Notes under the pieces: model-generated | Databases searched by the model: none | The model's input: the letters and a program-made list of their open reading frames with translations, nothing else | What the model was told of the DNA's origin: nothing | Source of the DNA: Huiozyma naganishii CBS 8797 | Taxonomy: Eukaryota; Ascomycota; Saccharomycetes; Saccharomycetales; Saccharomycetaceae | NCBI RefSeq assembly: GCF_000348985.1 | Contig: NC_035927.1 | Coordinates: 1 to 64,000, forward strand | Length of the DNA: 64,000 bases | Direction: 5' to 3' | Position numbers and translations under genes: made by a program | Shown: piece by piece, positions 38,551-48,001 of the stretch | Layout: every line of letters starts with the position of its first letter | Numbering within the stretch: the stretch's first letter is position 1

Positions 38551-40635
38551 ATGGAGCTACCTACGGTGAGCAGCAACTCGAGCATCTCCGATAATCCGGA
38601 ATTAAGAAACTACTACGATAACCTGCTGTTCAAGAACCAGAGCGGGAAGTCATTGACGGACCTGCCCCGCCAACTTAGACAGCAGCACGGCGAGGTGTCG
38701 CCCTGGGCTGTGACCGGGACGCGTCCCGCACCTAGACCCGATCAGGTTTACCCCGGGGACGAGGCTGTACAGGTCGGTAGTTTTGACTTCATCAACGGGT
38801 TTCAGAACACACTCACAATGCCCTCGACACACGGTGGTCGCTTCAATACGCCCGCGGCGCAATTCTTCCAGCCCACAGGCGAGAGGGTCTCCACGGCATC
38901 GACGGGCGTGTCTATGCCGTTTGCAGCAAGCAACTCGTTTCTCCCCTCCGTGACACAGCTGCACTCGCGGAGCAACAACGACTCGCAACTTTTTAGAGGC
39001 ACTATGGGAAGGAGAATGTCTACGGACAACGCTCCTCCGACGTTCGGGGCGGCCACGGGTCCCCCTGCAGCGGTGTACATGGGTGGATCGCTCTCGCATG
39101 ACACTAGAAACAGAATGCAACAGCAGAAACCGATCGGCAGTGAAAGGAGGTCCTCTTACATCTCGGATCACTTGATTGATGCGCACCCGCCCCATTGGAA
39201 TGGCCCGGACAGCTCCCAACAACAGGTGCCACAAATTGGTGGTGCTTACCAGCCCAGACAGGCGCAGCTGCACAGCAGACAAAACAGACCGCAGTGCGAT
39301 ACTGGGGATTTCAACGCGGTAGCGACTTATCAAAGCAACAATGCAGTGTTCGAACATGGCTACCGCGGACAAGTGGACCGGCACTACACTGCTGCCCCGG
39401 AATTGCCCATGGAAAACGGCTTGTTGTGCATCAACGGCATGGAGATTGTGTCGTCCCCCGACTTGCACCAACTGTACGAAAACTGCGGACTGAACTACTT
39501 CTCAAGCCAAGTCACTTACGAGTTCATTGACTATATTAAGGTCCTTGTGGGTGATGCTCCCAAGAGCTCCCAGCACACAGAAGACTCCAAGGTTGGGGCA
39601 GTGCAGCAATTCATAGACTTTTTGAGAAACTGCAATGCGAACTTCACCTCAAACGCAATCATGAAAGACTACAATATCGGCGGTCTGAACAAACTGGGGG
39701 TGAACAACTCCTCTGTCAACGTCGGGAACTCGTCCAACTTTTCCCAAGATAAACCACTCGTCCTTGTTGCGTTGAAGAACGGGAAGTTGGAACTTCTGTC
39801 CACGCAGCAGAATTCAAACCTGTTCTTGAAGAGAGGGGACTTGGTCATTATTGACGGAGACCGTGGTAAGGACCTCGTGCAAGTCATCGAGCCCCGTGTG
39901 TCACTGAACTTGGCCCTATTCACAAACTTCCTCAAGAAGAAAGTCCACTTTGACTCGTTGATCACCTCAAAGAGCCAGCATTACCCTAACAGCGATTTCA
40001 TCCGGTCCCTTGTTGGGTCCAAGCAGGGGTCGAAAACTACAGAGCTCAACTCAAAACTGTACGATGTGATTGAGCTGACACAGTTGATCATCCCCTCGAA
40101 GCAGGTCCTCAGATTTGCAACGCCTTTGGAGGTTACCACAAATTTGCATCACAAATTCCAAGATGAGCTCAAGGCGTTACACATCGCGCAGTTGAAGTTG
40201 CAATTGCTAAACGGTAACAGACAAAGCAATAACGAGGAGAACGGCGGGTCACACGCCCACAAAAAGCCGCTCAACATCAAAATTCTAAACACGGAATTCC
40301 AATTCGATCGCAAGAAGCTAACCTTCTACTACATCTGCGAGGAGAGAAACGACTTCAGGGAGCTGATCAAAGAACTTTTCAAATTCTACAAGACGCGGAT
40401 CTGGCTCTGCGCTATCCCGAATAACTTGAGCATCGACTCAAAGTACTACGACGACCAACGGAGGGAACTTAACCTTTACGAAGACATGGTTAAAAACTAC
40501 ACCGCAGAAAACCCGAAATCGGCGGATACCGTGATCCAAGAGGACGACTCCGTTCTGGCGCCGCCGTTGAATAAAATCCAGCTGGACAACTTCCAGATTG
40601 GTGTCTACAAGGAGTTGGTCAATGAACTCTTCTGA
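38551..40635 (+). CDS. PSP1: PSP1-domain protein
   Basis: S. cerevisiae PSP1 was found as a high-copy suppressor of DNA polymerase alpha defects; its biochemical role is poorly known. The 694-residue product has a long disordered N-terminal part rich in Ser, Gln, Asn and Arg (1-300). The conserved C-terminal PSP1 domain (about 520-630) contains RFATPLEVTTNLHHKFQDEL and FDRKKLTFYYICEERNDFRE. The start at 38551 is the first ATG; the frame to 38530 opens with TTG. The paralogue YLR177W is the alternative name, but neighbours (GMC1, TOS4/PLM2) favour the YDR505C copy. Confidence 0.92.
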   Translation: MELPTVSSNSSISDNPELRNYYDNLLFKNQSGKSLTDLPRQLRQQHGEVSPWAVTGTRPAPRPDQVYPGDEAVQVGSFDFINGFQNTLTMPSTHGGRFNTPAAQFFQPTGERVSTASTGVSMPFAASNSFLPSVTQLHSRSNNDSQLFRGTMGRRMSTDNAPPTFGAATGPPAAVYMGGSLSHDTRNRMQQQKPIGSERRSSYISDHLIDAHPPHWNGPDSSQQQVPQIGGAYQPRQAQLHSRQNRPQCDTGDFNAVATYQSNNAVFEHGYRGQVDRHYTAAPELPMENGLLCINGMEIVSSPDLHQLYENCGLNYFSSQVTYEFIDYIKVLVGDAPKSSQHTEDSKVGAVQQFIDFLRNCNANFTSNAIMKDYNIGGLNKLGVNNSSVNVGNSSNFSQDKPLVLVALKNGKLELLSTQQNSNLFLKRGDLVIIDGDRGKDLVQVIEPRVSLNLALFTNFLKKKVHFDSLITSKSQHYPNSDFIRSLVGSKQGSKTTELNSKLYDVIELTQLIIPSKQVLRFATPLEVTTNLHHKFQDELKALHIAQLKLQLLNGNRQSNNEENGGSHAHKKPLNIKILNTEFQFDRKKLTFYYICEERNDFRELIKELFKFYKTRIWLCAIPNNLSIDSKYYDDQRRELNLYEDMVKNYTAENPKSADTVIQEDDSVLAPPLNKIQLDNFQIGVYKELVNELF

Positions 40636-41114
40636 ACACAAAATTATATCAAATATTCTTCGCCAAAGACTCAAAAAATTACAAGAAAACCCACCAAAAA
40701 AAGATAGAAACAGCTATAGAAAATTATCCGTAATGATAACACGTCTGACTTGCAAGTCAGAGGTTATTTATATTGGGTCCAGGTCACCATTAAAAACTCT
40801 TGCTAAAAAAAGTGGTTGGTATGTCTTTTTTCTACCCCAACCCCTTCCCCGAACTCTTCCTTAGGCCATATTTTGGTGTCAGTTTGTGGCATATTTGTGC
40901 CAACAATCAACACTTAGAAGCAGTTCTTTCCAATTTTTATTATATATACTTATATCCCAATACTCGTTTAAATAATTTTTCAATTCTTCCTGCTTACTAT
41001 TCAAACCAGACATTGTTGGTACTTAATACGTATACTTATTCCATACTTATAAAAAGTTTAGTTAAGCTCACAAGCTCCAAAGGAAGACACGCTGCACATT
41101 TGATAATTGGTGGC
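40636..41114. other. convergent gap PSP1-TOS4/PLM2
   Basis: This is 479 bp of AT-rich 3' flanking sequence between two convergent genes. It includes a short perfect palindrome, GACTTGCAAGTC, around 40747-40758. No gene is supported. Confidence 0.5.
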
Positions 41115-42809
41115 TTATTTACGCGCTGGCTTTTTCCAGTAATACTGTTTATGGGTCTTTCTGCAACTTCTTAGAGCAGATCTTCCACCTTTCAACGATG
41201 CAACAAGGTTTTCCCTGTCTACATCGTCATCATTCTCAATATCGTAGTAGTACTCTTCTTCTAGTGGTTTACCGGCTGCATCTTTACCACTCCGTCTGAT
41301 AATTCCAATTCCTTTAGCTCCCGATAGTATCACTCTCAGTTCTTCGGCAGATAAGGCTGCTACCTGCTTGTTAACGTCGGTTAATTGAGACAGTGGTTTC
41401 TGTTGCACGGGGGCAAAGGCCAAGAAATTCGCAATGGCGTGCTGGGTCTCATAAATGTTAACACCCTTGGCCTTCAAAGCATGTAGAATCATGTCGTGCC
41501 TGTCCTCTGTGTTCCCTTTGTCTTTGGGTATCGCGGCGCTCTTTGAGGATGTAGTTGCCCCTCTCTTAGCATTTTGGTGGTTCATGGGTATTACAGGCTT
41601 GGGGGACAATTTCTTTGACTCGAAACTTGGCGTCTTATGTTCCAGTGGTTGTGGCTTGACGAACACGCTTTCTTTCTCCTTTGCGGTATCTAACGCGTCT
41701 ACCACTTTTAATGCATTGTCAGAGCTTGTCTGTTCCGTGTCATTCTTGCTACCTGACTTGGCCATTATATTCAAGTCGGGGATCACATTAGTACTAGTCG
41801 TTGACTTTGCTATTGGTGAATCAAAGTTAGCAAACCGTGGTATATTAATGGCATGTTTAATCTTCGTCGGAGTGGTGGGCTCCCTAACGGGGAGATTCAC
41901 GGTAGGAGTAATTCCAGATTCGTAAGTCGAGTTAACCAGTGAAGGGTTGATGCTTGGTGATTTGCATGCTATGTGCTCTTCCGTGTTTGGAGATTGGTTA
42001 TTGACAAACACCAGTCTTTTCGAGGGAGTTTGCGTGTCCAAATGGAAGTCGTCACTTTTCGTGCTGAGTGGCATCATCTCATCCTCCGTTTCGGTTTCGG
42101 CATTGTCTTCAGCACTTTCCCGTTGTTCACTGCTGACTTTAAAGACAGCCCTTGCTTGTCTAAAATCCAAAACTGTACCTTCAATCAGTGGCATGGTCAC
42201 ACTATCGCCCTTTAACAAAGCGAAAGAGGTAACGTTTCTATTCTTTAAGGCATGCTTCCCCTTGAATTCCAAGGAGTTAGACGCCAATGCGATATGGTAG
42301 TCATTTAAGGAATCCGTAGACTTGGCCAAACAGCATTTGACTTGATTTGGAAAGAGCACGACAACGCCATTCACACTGTTACATTCAACTTTCACCTCAT
42401 TATTGTTGGTTGACAGAAACACGTGTTGCCTCGAGATGTTCTTGGCGCATGGTAAGAATACGTCACACACTGATTTCTTCCGACCAACCGCCAGACGCGT
42501 AGTATTATGGGGTTCGAGGATAATGTCCACCGAGGGGCAGTGAAACGTCAAGTCCTCGAATGTGTTGAATGGGCTTTCGCGTCGAGCAACGGGGGGTGAA
42601 GAGTAATTAATGGCAGCACTGGACGACGGGTAGGGTGTTGGATACTGCTTGCCATTGCGGAACTTCTTCAATGGTCTTTCCAAAGAACCCTCGCCAAATG
42701 CGCTATCGTCAGAAAATATGTCGGTAGCATCTACCGATCTCTTCACATCAAAGCTCTTCAAAGAGTAATAAGGTCCTGGAGAAGACGGTGGGAACTGGCT
42801 CGAGTTCAT
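41115..42809 (-). CDS. PLM2: FHA-domain G1/S regulator Tos4/Plm2
   Basis: Tos4 and Plm2 are chromatin-associated FHA proteins induced at G1/S and after DNA damage. The 564-residue product has a Ser/Pro-rich N-terminus beginning MNSSQFPPSSPG. An FHA domain follows (about 92-195) with Gly109-Arg110, Ser-Arg-Gln-His at 126-129 and the later NSVNGVVV. The C-terminus is Lys/Arg-rich, ending in a basic KKPARK. The ATG at 42809 is chosen because both yeast paralogues begin like this. The frame stays open to another ATG at 43016, but that segment is not conserved and holds an SBF box. Synteny with LCD1 and PSP1 favours the PLM2 locus (YDR501W). Confidence 0.88.
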   Translation of the reverse strand: MNSSQFPPSSPGPYYSLKSFDVKRSVDATDIFSDDSAFGEGSLERPLKKFRNGKQYPTPYPSSSAAINYSSPPVARRESPFNTFEDLTFHCPSVDIILEPHNTTRLAVGRKKSVCDVFLPCAKNISRQHVFLSTNNNEVKVECNSVNGVVVLFPNQVKCCLAKSTDSLNDYHIALASNSLEFKGKHALKNRNVTSFALLKGDSVTMPLIEGTVLDFRQARAVFKVSSEQRESAEDNAETETEDEMMPLSTKSDDFHLDTQTPSKRLVFVNNQSPNTEEHIACKSPSINPSLVNSTYESGITPTVNLPVREPTTPTKIKHAINIPRFANFDSPIAKSTTSTNVIPDLNIMAKSGSKNDTEQTSSDNALKVVDALDTAKEKESVFVKPQPLEHKTPSFESKKLSPKPVIPMNHQNAKRGATTSSKSAAIPKDKGNTEDRHDMILHALKAKGVNIYETQHAIANFLAFAPVQQKPLSQLTDVNKQVAALSAEELRVILSGAKGIGIIRRSGKDAAGKPLEEEYYYDIENDDDVDRENLVASLKGGRSALRSCRKTHKQYYWKKPARK

Positions 42810-43003
42810 CCTTTCCTTTGCAGGTTTGAGGTAGTGATAGGAAGAATGATCGATTGACTCTTGTTGCTCAGCAGAATTATTACACGCAAGGTAGTGTCCA
42901 CTGGAAAGAAATAAATGATTCAGTTCAAAACCCAACCAGCAGAGCCTATAAGAGACGCAACACTTGCTAAAACTTTTAAAACGAACTTTTGAAAGATGAA
43001 CAG

Positions 43004-43011
43004 TTTTCGCG
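43004..43011 (-). promoter_or_regulatory. SCB box upstream of PLM2/TOS4
   Basis: TTTTCGCG is the reverse complement of the SBF consensus CGCGAAAA. It lies about 195 bp before the ATG at 42809. Both TOS4 and PLM2 are SBF/MBF targets in S. cerevisiae. Confidence 0.6.
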
Positions 43012-43024
43012 TTCATGCCCCCAC

Positions 43025-43032
43025 TTTTCGCG
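43025..43032 (-). promoter_or_regulatory. second SCB box upstream of PLM2/TOS4
   Basis: This is a second exact TTTTCGCG, 21 bp from the first and in the same orientation. A forkhead-type GTAAACA (43041-43047) follows 8 bp further. Confidence 0.6.
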
Positions 43033-43066
43033 TCGCACAGGTAAACAAATTTCTATGACTGTTTTT

Positions 43067-43076
43067 CACCCAAACA
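43067..43076 (+). promoter_or_regulatory. Rap1-type site upstream of RPL37
   Basis: CACCCAAACA matches the Rap1 core CACCCRNACA used in ribosomal-protein promoters. It lies about 213 bp upstream of the RPL37 ATG and is followed by a T-rich stretch, the usual arrangement. Binding is inferred. Confidence 0.6.
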
Positions 43077-43288
43077 TTTTTTATTTTTCTATTTTTTCAA
43101 ACTTTTTCCTTTTTTCCTAAATTTTTTGAGAATTTTCCCGTTTTGTCAAATTGAAGCCAACGCAAAAAAGTTGAACAATTTTCCTCAAATAATTCAATAT
43201 TAACGATTCGTGTGCTAATTGAGCCTGTCTTTGCTCGTAGTAGGATTTGCAACTAGAAGCAAAAGAACCAGATCAATAAAGACAAAAC

Positions 43289-43929
43289 ATGGGTAGTATG
43301 TAAGCAAAATTCCATAGAAGATTAATGCTGGTTCAGTAGATGTGTCGTGTTATTACATTTTGTTCATTAGGGAGAGTGAGAGAGGCAATGTTGCAAGTTT
43401 GGGACTAACCGTTTCCATCTATTCCTGACTTGATGTTGCACTAAGAGGAGCTATTGCCGCTTTCTAGTGTTATCAGAGGAGTTTGTGTGTCCTTGCTGCG
43501 GTCTCGAAATAAGAGTGAATGTCCACATAGTGTCCAAGTGCAGAATTTACGACAAAAAAAATATATCACAGTACTGGCCAAGTTAAACAAGGAGAAACAT
43601 TTTACTAACGACTTATTATTGTCAAATCTCCCTGCGAATTTGAGCAAACTATACTTTTTTTAACAGAGGGTACTCCATCTTTCGGTAAGCGTCACAACAA
43701 AACTCACACTTTGTGTAAGAGATGTGGTAAGCGTTCTTTCCACGTTCAAAAGTCCACCTGTGCTGCCTGTGGCTACCCAGCTGCCAAGACCAGATCTTTC
43801 AACTGGGGTGCTAAGTCTAAGAGAAGAACCACCACTGGTACCGGTAGAATGCAATACATGAAGCACGTTGCTAGAAGATTCAAGAACGGTTTCCAAACCG
43901 GTGCCGCAAAGAAGGCCGCTTCTGCTTAA
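43289..43929 (+). CDS. RPL37: ribosomal protein eL37 (two exons)
   Basis: eL37 is a zinc-binding protein of the 60S subunit. Exon 1 is only seven bases (43289-43295, ATGGGTA). Exon 2 runs 43667-43929. Spliced, the product starts [13 protein letters not shown] and continues through the zinc ribbon (CKRCG and CAACG) to a basic C-terminus, 89 residues in all, close to the family length of 88. The intron position after the first base of codon 3 fits S. cerevisiae RPL37 genes. S. cerevisiae keeps two copies (RPL37A and RPL37B); position between PLM2/TOS4 and LCD1 suits the RPL37B site. Confidence 0.96.
43296..43666 (+). other. RPL37 spliceosomal intron (371 bp)
   Basis: The 5' splice site is GTATGT (43296-43301), the branch sequence is a perfect TACTAAC (43603-43609) and the 3' site is AACAG ending at 43666, 57 bases after the branch element. 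All three match the yeast consensus. This is the only intron I can support in the window. Confidence 0.95.
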
Positions 43930-44138
43930 ATACCTTTAAATAACTAACTTACTTCATTAGAGAGGATTTTATTTGAAATAGAAAAACCATTCATCAATAA
44001 TATATGTAAGATTATTAAACAATTGGCATGGTACAGACTTGTGTGATTTATTTATAATTTTTACTCGTGGCAACATAAATACAGCCCTTTGCCGTTCCCA
44101 AGCTTTATTCTTTCCCATAAAGTTGGTTCCCGTTCATG

Positions 44139-46379
44139 TCACAAACCCATCGCTGCATACAAAGCATCCGCTTGTTCAACCGTCAACAAGCCAGTTTTAT
44201 GTGATTCCAGTATAGTCTTCGCCATTTCCTGATAGACTTTTTGGTATCGAGCTTGCATTATCCTATAACACCGCCCATCCAGATGGTCACTCAATTCCTT
44301 GGTGATATATTCAGGCATGTCTTCGAAAGCATCTTCATAGTATCTGGCTTGATCTCTAACCGTAAGCTCATTTAACTTGTCCACAATATTTCGATGATCC
44401 GCCATATCATCGTTGGTTCTTGGCAGTTTTTCATCCATTTGTGAAGCGACAACGCGCCTCAATGCAGTTATCAGCTCATTTTCCACCTCTTTAATGTACT
44501 CCTGGCCTATGGTCTGGTGGTGGTTCATCCAAAGCTTATAAATTAGCGTCAGTGTTGACTCAATGAGTTCAACCCTACTTATTATATTAGGGTTATCTTG
44601 TCCGAGGTACGTCGACAATATCTCTTGCTGTTCTTGCGCCAAAAGCCTGGCAAGATGAGCAAACATGTTACCATTTATGATGACCGAATCCTCCGGGAAT
44701 ACGAGCAACATGTTATTGAATGTTAGCAGGATATCCTTTTGTAAAGATAACAACCAACCTTCAAACTCAAAGTCCAAATGAGCCTTCTGTATCGGCAAAT
44801 TTTCCTTCGAGATGACTCGCGGGAAGTTTTGAAGTTTATCTGTATGAATCAACTCCTCCACGAAGGCGGCCAAACTGTTATTGCCGATATTTCTAATAAG
44901 CCCATTAATATCAACAAAATGATTTTTCTCAAAACTCCTGGAATCCATGTTATCCAGATGGCTCATCAGATAGTAGTTCTTTACGTCTTTTTCCAGCAAA
45001 TTGTAAAGTTTATCAAGCGGTAACTTCCACCAGCTACCATGCACAATCAAGGATCCATTTGTATCTTTAGAAGGTGGGATCAAAGTTGAGTCTTGTTGCA
45101 CTGTAACCAGCATATTTGATAGAATGTTAAAAATCGCCACAATATTGAAAACTGCGTTCAGAAAGGGTCTTACGGAAACACTCAACGACAGATTGTATAT
45201 GGCAGTTAATGAGTTTGATATCTTTGAATCAATTAATATAGCCCACAATCCGTCATTGGTGAGAAGTTGGGCGATTCGCAGTCCGCTCTCTAAGAGGTCA
45301 AACGAATAGCAGATCATCAGTTTGTCAATGAATTCGTATTGGAAAACCTGAGGCTCTAGTATTTTCAATTTCAATTCAGGGTCGTTGACGTTTCGCAGAG
45401 GTTGCCTCAGCACACGTCTATTTTCTAAAATAAAATCGCAAACGAAAAGCAGCAGGTTTTGCAAGCATAATTGTTTCACTGCACTCGGTCTAAAGATAAT
45501 AATTTGATGCATCAATGCTATTAGAAATGGGACGGCTAGTTTAGACTCCTGTGAGTTGTATGATATCTTGGTAATTAAGAAGACCAGGTTTTCCAAAAAT
45601 GTGTCGATAAATTTATCTAAATTCAATTTACTCTTGGCGACCATCATAAACCTCCTCAGCTGTTTACCGATTGATTCATTGGAATGTAATATAAAGTCGT
45701 TAGCTTCGACGGTATCTATATGTTTTACAGTCAAAACGTCGAGTATTTCCAAAAGGGTAACATCCACTCCGAACAATTTGAATGACATGATGGAATTGAA
45801 CAAAAGATCAGATTCCCTCGGTAAGATTCTGTGTGAATTAAGAGAAACCACATTTGATTTCAAATACTGTGGCGTATCTTCCAATTTCCTCTTCTTTACC
45901 AGGGGGGTAAGTGTGGATGTATCTGGAGTCTGATGTTGAGCCTGTGGGTTTGTTTGCAATGACGCGGACGTCGGCACCGCTTTTTTCGTCTTCATCTCCA
46001 TAAGAAGGAACTTCTTCTCATCCTTCAAATTTTGTATAACTTGTTTCATGTACTTCAACTCTCTCTCATGCTCCTGCTTGGCTTGGCTGTCTGTATCGGC
46101 GTGGTTCAACTTATCCTTCTCTCGTTCTTTATTCAAAAGCGAGATTTTATCCCTCAGCATACTAGTTTCACCTCTGGCTTTCGTCAATTTCATCTCTAGT
46201 TCCAAAACACGATCGTTGTCCGTAGGGTTAGGCTTGCTCTGTTGAACGGCCTGATCTGTATTGTTTTGTACCTGAGTGGCATATTTCTTTGGTGCATCCT
46301 GTAACGTCGTTTTGGGTGGCAGAGCACTAAGTTGCAATATCAACTCGTCATCCTCGTCATCTGATGAAAGACCACTCAT
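44139..46379 (-). CDS. LCD1: checkpoint protein Lcd1/Ddc2 (ATRIP)
   Basis: Ddc2 binds Mec1 (ATR) and brings it to RPA-coated single-stranded DNA. The 746-residue product equals the S. cerevisiae length (747). It starts with an acidic segment (SSDDEDDELILQLSALPPK), of the type used to bind RPA. A coiled coil follows (about 60-135) that forms the dimer, then a long helical-repeat region that contacts Mec1. Sequence identity in the family is low, so the call relies on architecture, length and place next to RPL37, as with YDR499W-YDR500C. Confidence 0.9.
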   Translation of the reverse strand: MSGLSSDDEDDELILQLSALPPKTTLQDAPKKYATQVQNNTDQAVQQSKPNPTDNDRVLELEMKLTKARGETSMLRDKISLLNKEREKDKLNHADTDSQAKQEHERELKYMKQVIQNLKDEKKFLLMEMKTKKAVPTSASLQTNPQAQHQTPDTSTLTPLVKKRKLEDTPQYLKSNVVSLNSHRILPRESDLLFNSIMSFKLFGVDVTLLEILDVLTVKHIDTVEANDFILHSNESIGKQLRRFMMVAKSKLNLDKFIDTFLENLVFLITKISYNSQESKLAVPFLIALMHQIIIFRPSAVKQLCLQNLLLFVCDFILENRRVLRQPLRNVNDPELKLKILEPQVFQYEFIDKLMICYSFDLLESGLRIAQLLTNDGLWAILIDSKISNSLTAIYNLSLSVSVRPFLNAVFNIVAIFNILSNMLVTVQQDSTLIPPSKDTNGSLIVHGSWWKLPLDKLYNLLEKDVKNYYLMSHLDNMDSRSFEKNHFVDINGLIRNIGNNSLAAFVEELIHTDKLQNFPRVISKENLPIQKAHLDFEFEGWLLSLQKDILLTFNNMLLVFPEDSVIINGNMFAHLARLLAQEQQEILSTYLGQDNPNIISRVELIESTLTLIYKLWMNHHQTIGQEYIKEVENELITALRRVVASQMDEKLPRTNDDMADHRNIVDKLNELTVRDQARYYEDAFEDMPEYITKELSDHLDGRCYRIMQARYQKVYQEMAKTILESHKTGLLTVEQADALYAAMGL

Positions 46380-46834
46380 TGATCTAAGAACCGACGTGTC
46401 ATCCGCTTCCCCTTAAACTCACAACAAGGGTGCCAGATTTGAATGTACAAACGACCTTAGCAATCAATTTTAATATCATCTTTACAAAAAAAAAGATCAG
46501 TGACCATTTCTCCAAATAGTGGCAAGACACTGTCCCCCAAAAAATCCCCGTATCAAGAATACAACATATAACTAAGAATCGCTTCGTGAATTGAGTCGTT
46601 TGGCGGTGCGGTGGATCCCAGATGGAGCCACGAACTCTCTGGCGCTTGGAATATCACCCTGTAGAAGGAAGAGGGCATCGGTGTCAAAATTCGTACGAAA
46701 TGACTGAAAAGTTTTCCCGATGAGTTCCGAGGTTCGAAGAGGAACGAATCCATGAACAAGTCACCAATGTTGAGTGGATACGGGGTTTCAATGGGTCGTT
46801 GAACTGTTCAGAAGGGTGTACGTGTATCTACGTG
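46380..46834. other. divergent promoter region LCD1-EMG1
   Basis: This is a 455-bp shared upstream region. Near EMG1 it has an RRPE-like TGAAAAGTTTT and a PAC-like CCGATGAGTT, the motif pair of ribosome-biogenesis genes. I see no MCB (ACGCGT) before LCD1. In-frame ATG at 46799 precedes the preferred EMG1 start by 12 codons. Confidence 0.5.
46704..46726 (+). promoter_or_regulatory. RRPE-like and PAC-like motifs before EMG1
   Basis: TGAAAAGTTTT (46704-46714) resembles the RRPE (TGAAAAATTTT, one change). CCGATGAGTT (46717-46726) contains the PAC core CGATGAG. They lie side by side about 110-130 bp before the EMG1 ATG at 46835, the usual distance for rRNA-processing genes. Confidence 0.55.
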
Positions 46835-47599
46835 ATGGTTGAGGATTCTAAAGTGAGAGATGCTCAGAGGGGTGGAGAAGATAGGGCATTGCCCGCTTCG
46901 CTCGTACCACAGCAACCTGCCGTGCTTACCTCGAGGGATAAAGTGACACAGAGGTTGATCGTGGTCCTTTCCATGGCCTCCCTGGAGACCTACAAGATTT
47001 CATCTACGCGAGGTCCCGGTGGTGGTGACAAGTACGCACTGCTGAATTGTGACGACCATCAAGGTATCTTGAAGAAGATGGGCAGAGATATCAGTGAGGC
47101 AAGGCCAGACATTACGCATCAGTGTCTATTGACACTTCTGGACTCCCCAATAAATAAAGCTGGGAAGTTGCAAGTGTATATACAGACCAGCAAAGGTGTC
47201 TTGGTGGAGGTCAATCCTACTGTCAGGATACCAAGAACGTTCAAGAGATTCTCCGGGCTGATGGTCCAATTGCTGCACAAATTGTCTATTAGGTCTGTCA
47301 ATTCCGAGGAGAAATTGTTGAAAGTGATTAAAAACCCAATCACGGACCACCTCCCCACGAAATGTCGCAAGATTACTTTGTCGTTTGACGCACCTGTCAT
47401 CCGTGTGCAGAACTACATCGCTAAATTGGATCCCGAAGAATCTGTCTGTGTCTTCGTTGGTTCCATGGCCAGAGGCCCAGATAATTTCGCCGATGAGTAC
47501 GTCGATGAGAAGGTAGGGTTATCCAACTACCCGCTGTCCGCTTCAGTTGCCTGTTCAAAGTTCTGTCACGGTGCAGAGGACGCATGGGGAATTTTATAG
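46835..47599 (+). CDS. EMG1: 18S rRNA pseudouridine N1-methyltransferase
   Basis: Emg1/Nep1 is a SPOUT methyltransferase that methylates a hypermodified pseudouridine in 18S rRNA and is required for 40S biogenesis. The 254-residue product matches the family length (252). It contains [36 protein letters not shown], the [20 protein letters not shown] segment and, at the end, [15 protein letters not shown] and [19 protein letters not shown], which form the knotted SAM site. The start at 46835 ([10 protein letters not shown]) is like the S. cerevisiae protein; an in-frame ATG at 46799 is less likely. In S. cerevisiae it sits beside RPL37A on chromosome XII. Confidence 0.96.
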   Translation: MVEDSKVRDAQRGGEDRALPASLVPQQPAVLTSRDKVTQRLIVVLSMASLETYKISSTRGPGGGDKYALLNCDDHQGILKKMGRDISEARPDITHQCLLTLLDSPINKAGKLQVYIQTSKGVLVEVNPTVRIPRTFKRFSGLMVQLLHKLSIRSVNSEEKLLKVIKNPITDHLPTKCRKITLSFDAPVIRVQNYIAKLDPEESVCVFVGSMARGPDNFADEYVDEKVGLSNYPLSASVACSKFCHGAEDAWGIL

Positions 47600-48001
47600 A
47601 TTTTACTTATTATAACTGAAATCGTTTGTGTATTCTCGAAAAAGGGAAACCTCCAGCGAAACTCAACATCCATTGGGCTGGATCAAAGCCCATCCCATCT
47701 ACACATTGCAGATCACCATTTCAGATTTTCAAAACGTCTGTGAAACAGTTTCTATACAGCAATAAAGAAGAAAAAAAAAGTGACACTTAAAAGAACTAAA
47801 GTAAGGTTCATCTACTACGAGGGAACTCTTTTTTTTACACCGATGTGTCAACAACGTTTCAACACTGTCTTAAAGGTCTTATTACCGGTGCAACTGAATG
47901 AAGTAATTGTGTAGGTTCAAGACTATAAAACAATGTGTGTACGCAATGGTTGAAGTATCTCATCCGTGTAAACATTGTCAGATGCAAACACGTAAGAACG
48001 G
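47600..48001. other. EMG1-PRM1 intergenic region
   Basis: This 402-bp gap contains the PRM1 promoter with a pheromone response element and a near match. A-rich (47772-47780) and T-rich (47829-47836) tracts lie between them. No gene is supported. Confidence 0.5.
47741..47747 (+). promoter_or_regulatory. pheromone response element before PRM1
   Basis: TGAAACA is the exact Ste12 pheromone response element, 261 bp upstream of the PRM1 ATG. A second core in opposite orientation (CGTTTCA, i.e. TGAAACG) lies at 47855-47861. PRM1 is strongly pheromone-induced in S. cerevisiae. Two sites on one short promoter are consistent with this. Confidence 0.55.

Larger units (their letters stand above)
42810..43288. 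other. divergent promoter region PLM2/TOS4-RPL37
   Basis: This 479-bp region carries two SCB boxes, a forkhead-type GTAAACA at 43041-43047, a Rap1-type site and a long T-rich tract (about 43075-43140). The SCB and forkhead motifs suit the FHA-protein gene. The Rap1 site followed by T-rich sequence is the standard ribosomal-protein promoter plan. Confidence 0.6.

Noticed and set aside
38650..39471. 273-codon open frame antisense to PSP1
   Set aside because: It is Arg/Val-rich shadow sequence opposite the disordered PSP1 N-terminus and begins without a convincing start.
40741..40775. tRNA-like anticodon arm around GACTTGCAAGTC
   Set aside because: Only a short palindrome is present. No acceptor stem, D-arm or T-arm sequences surround it.
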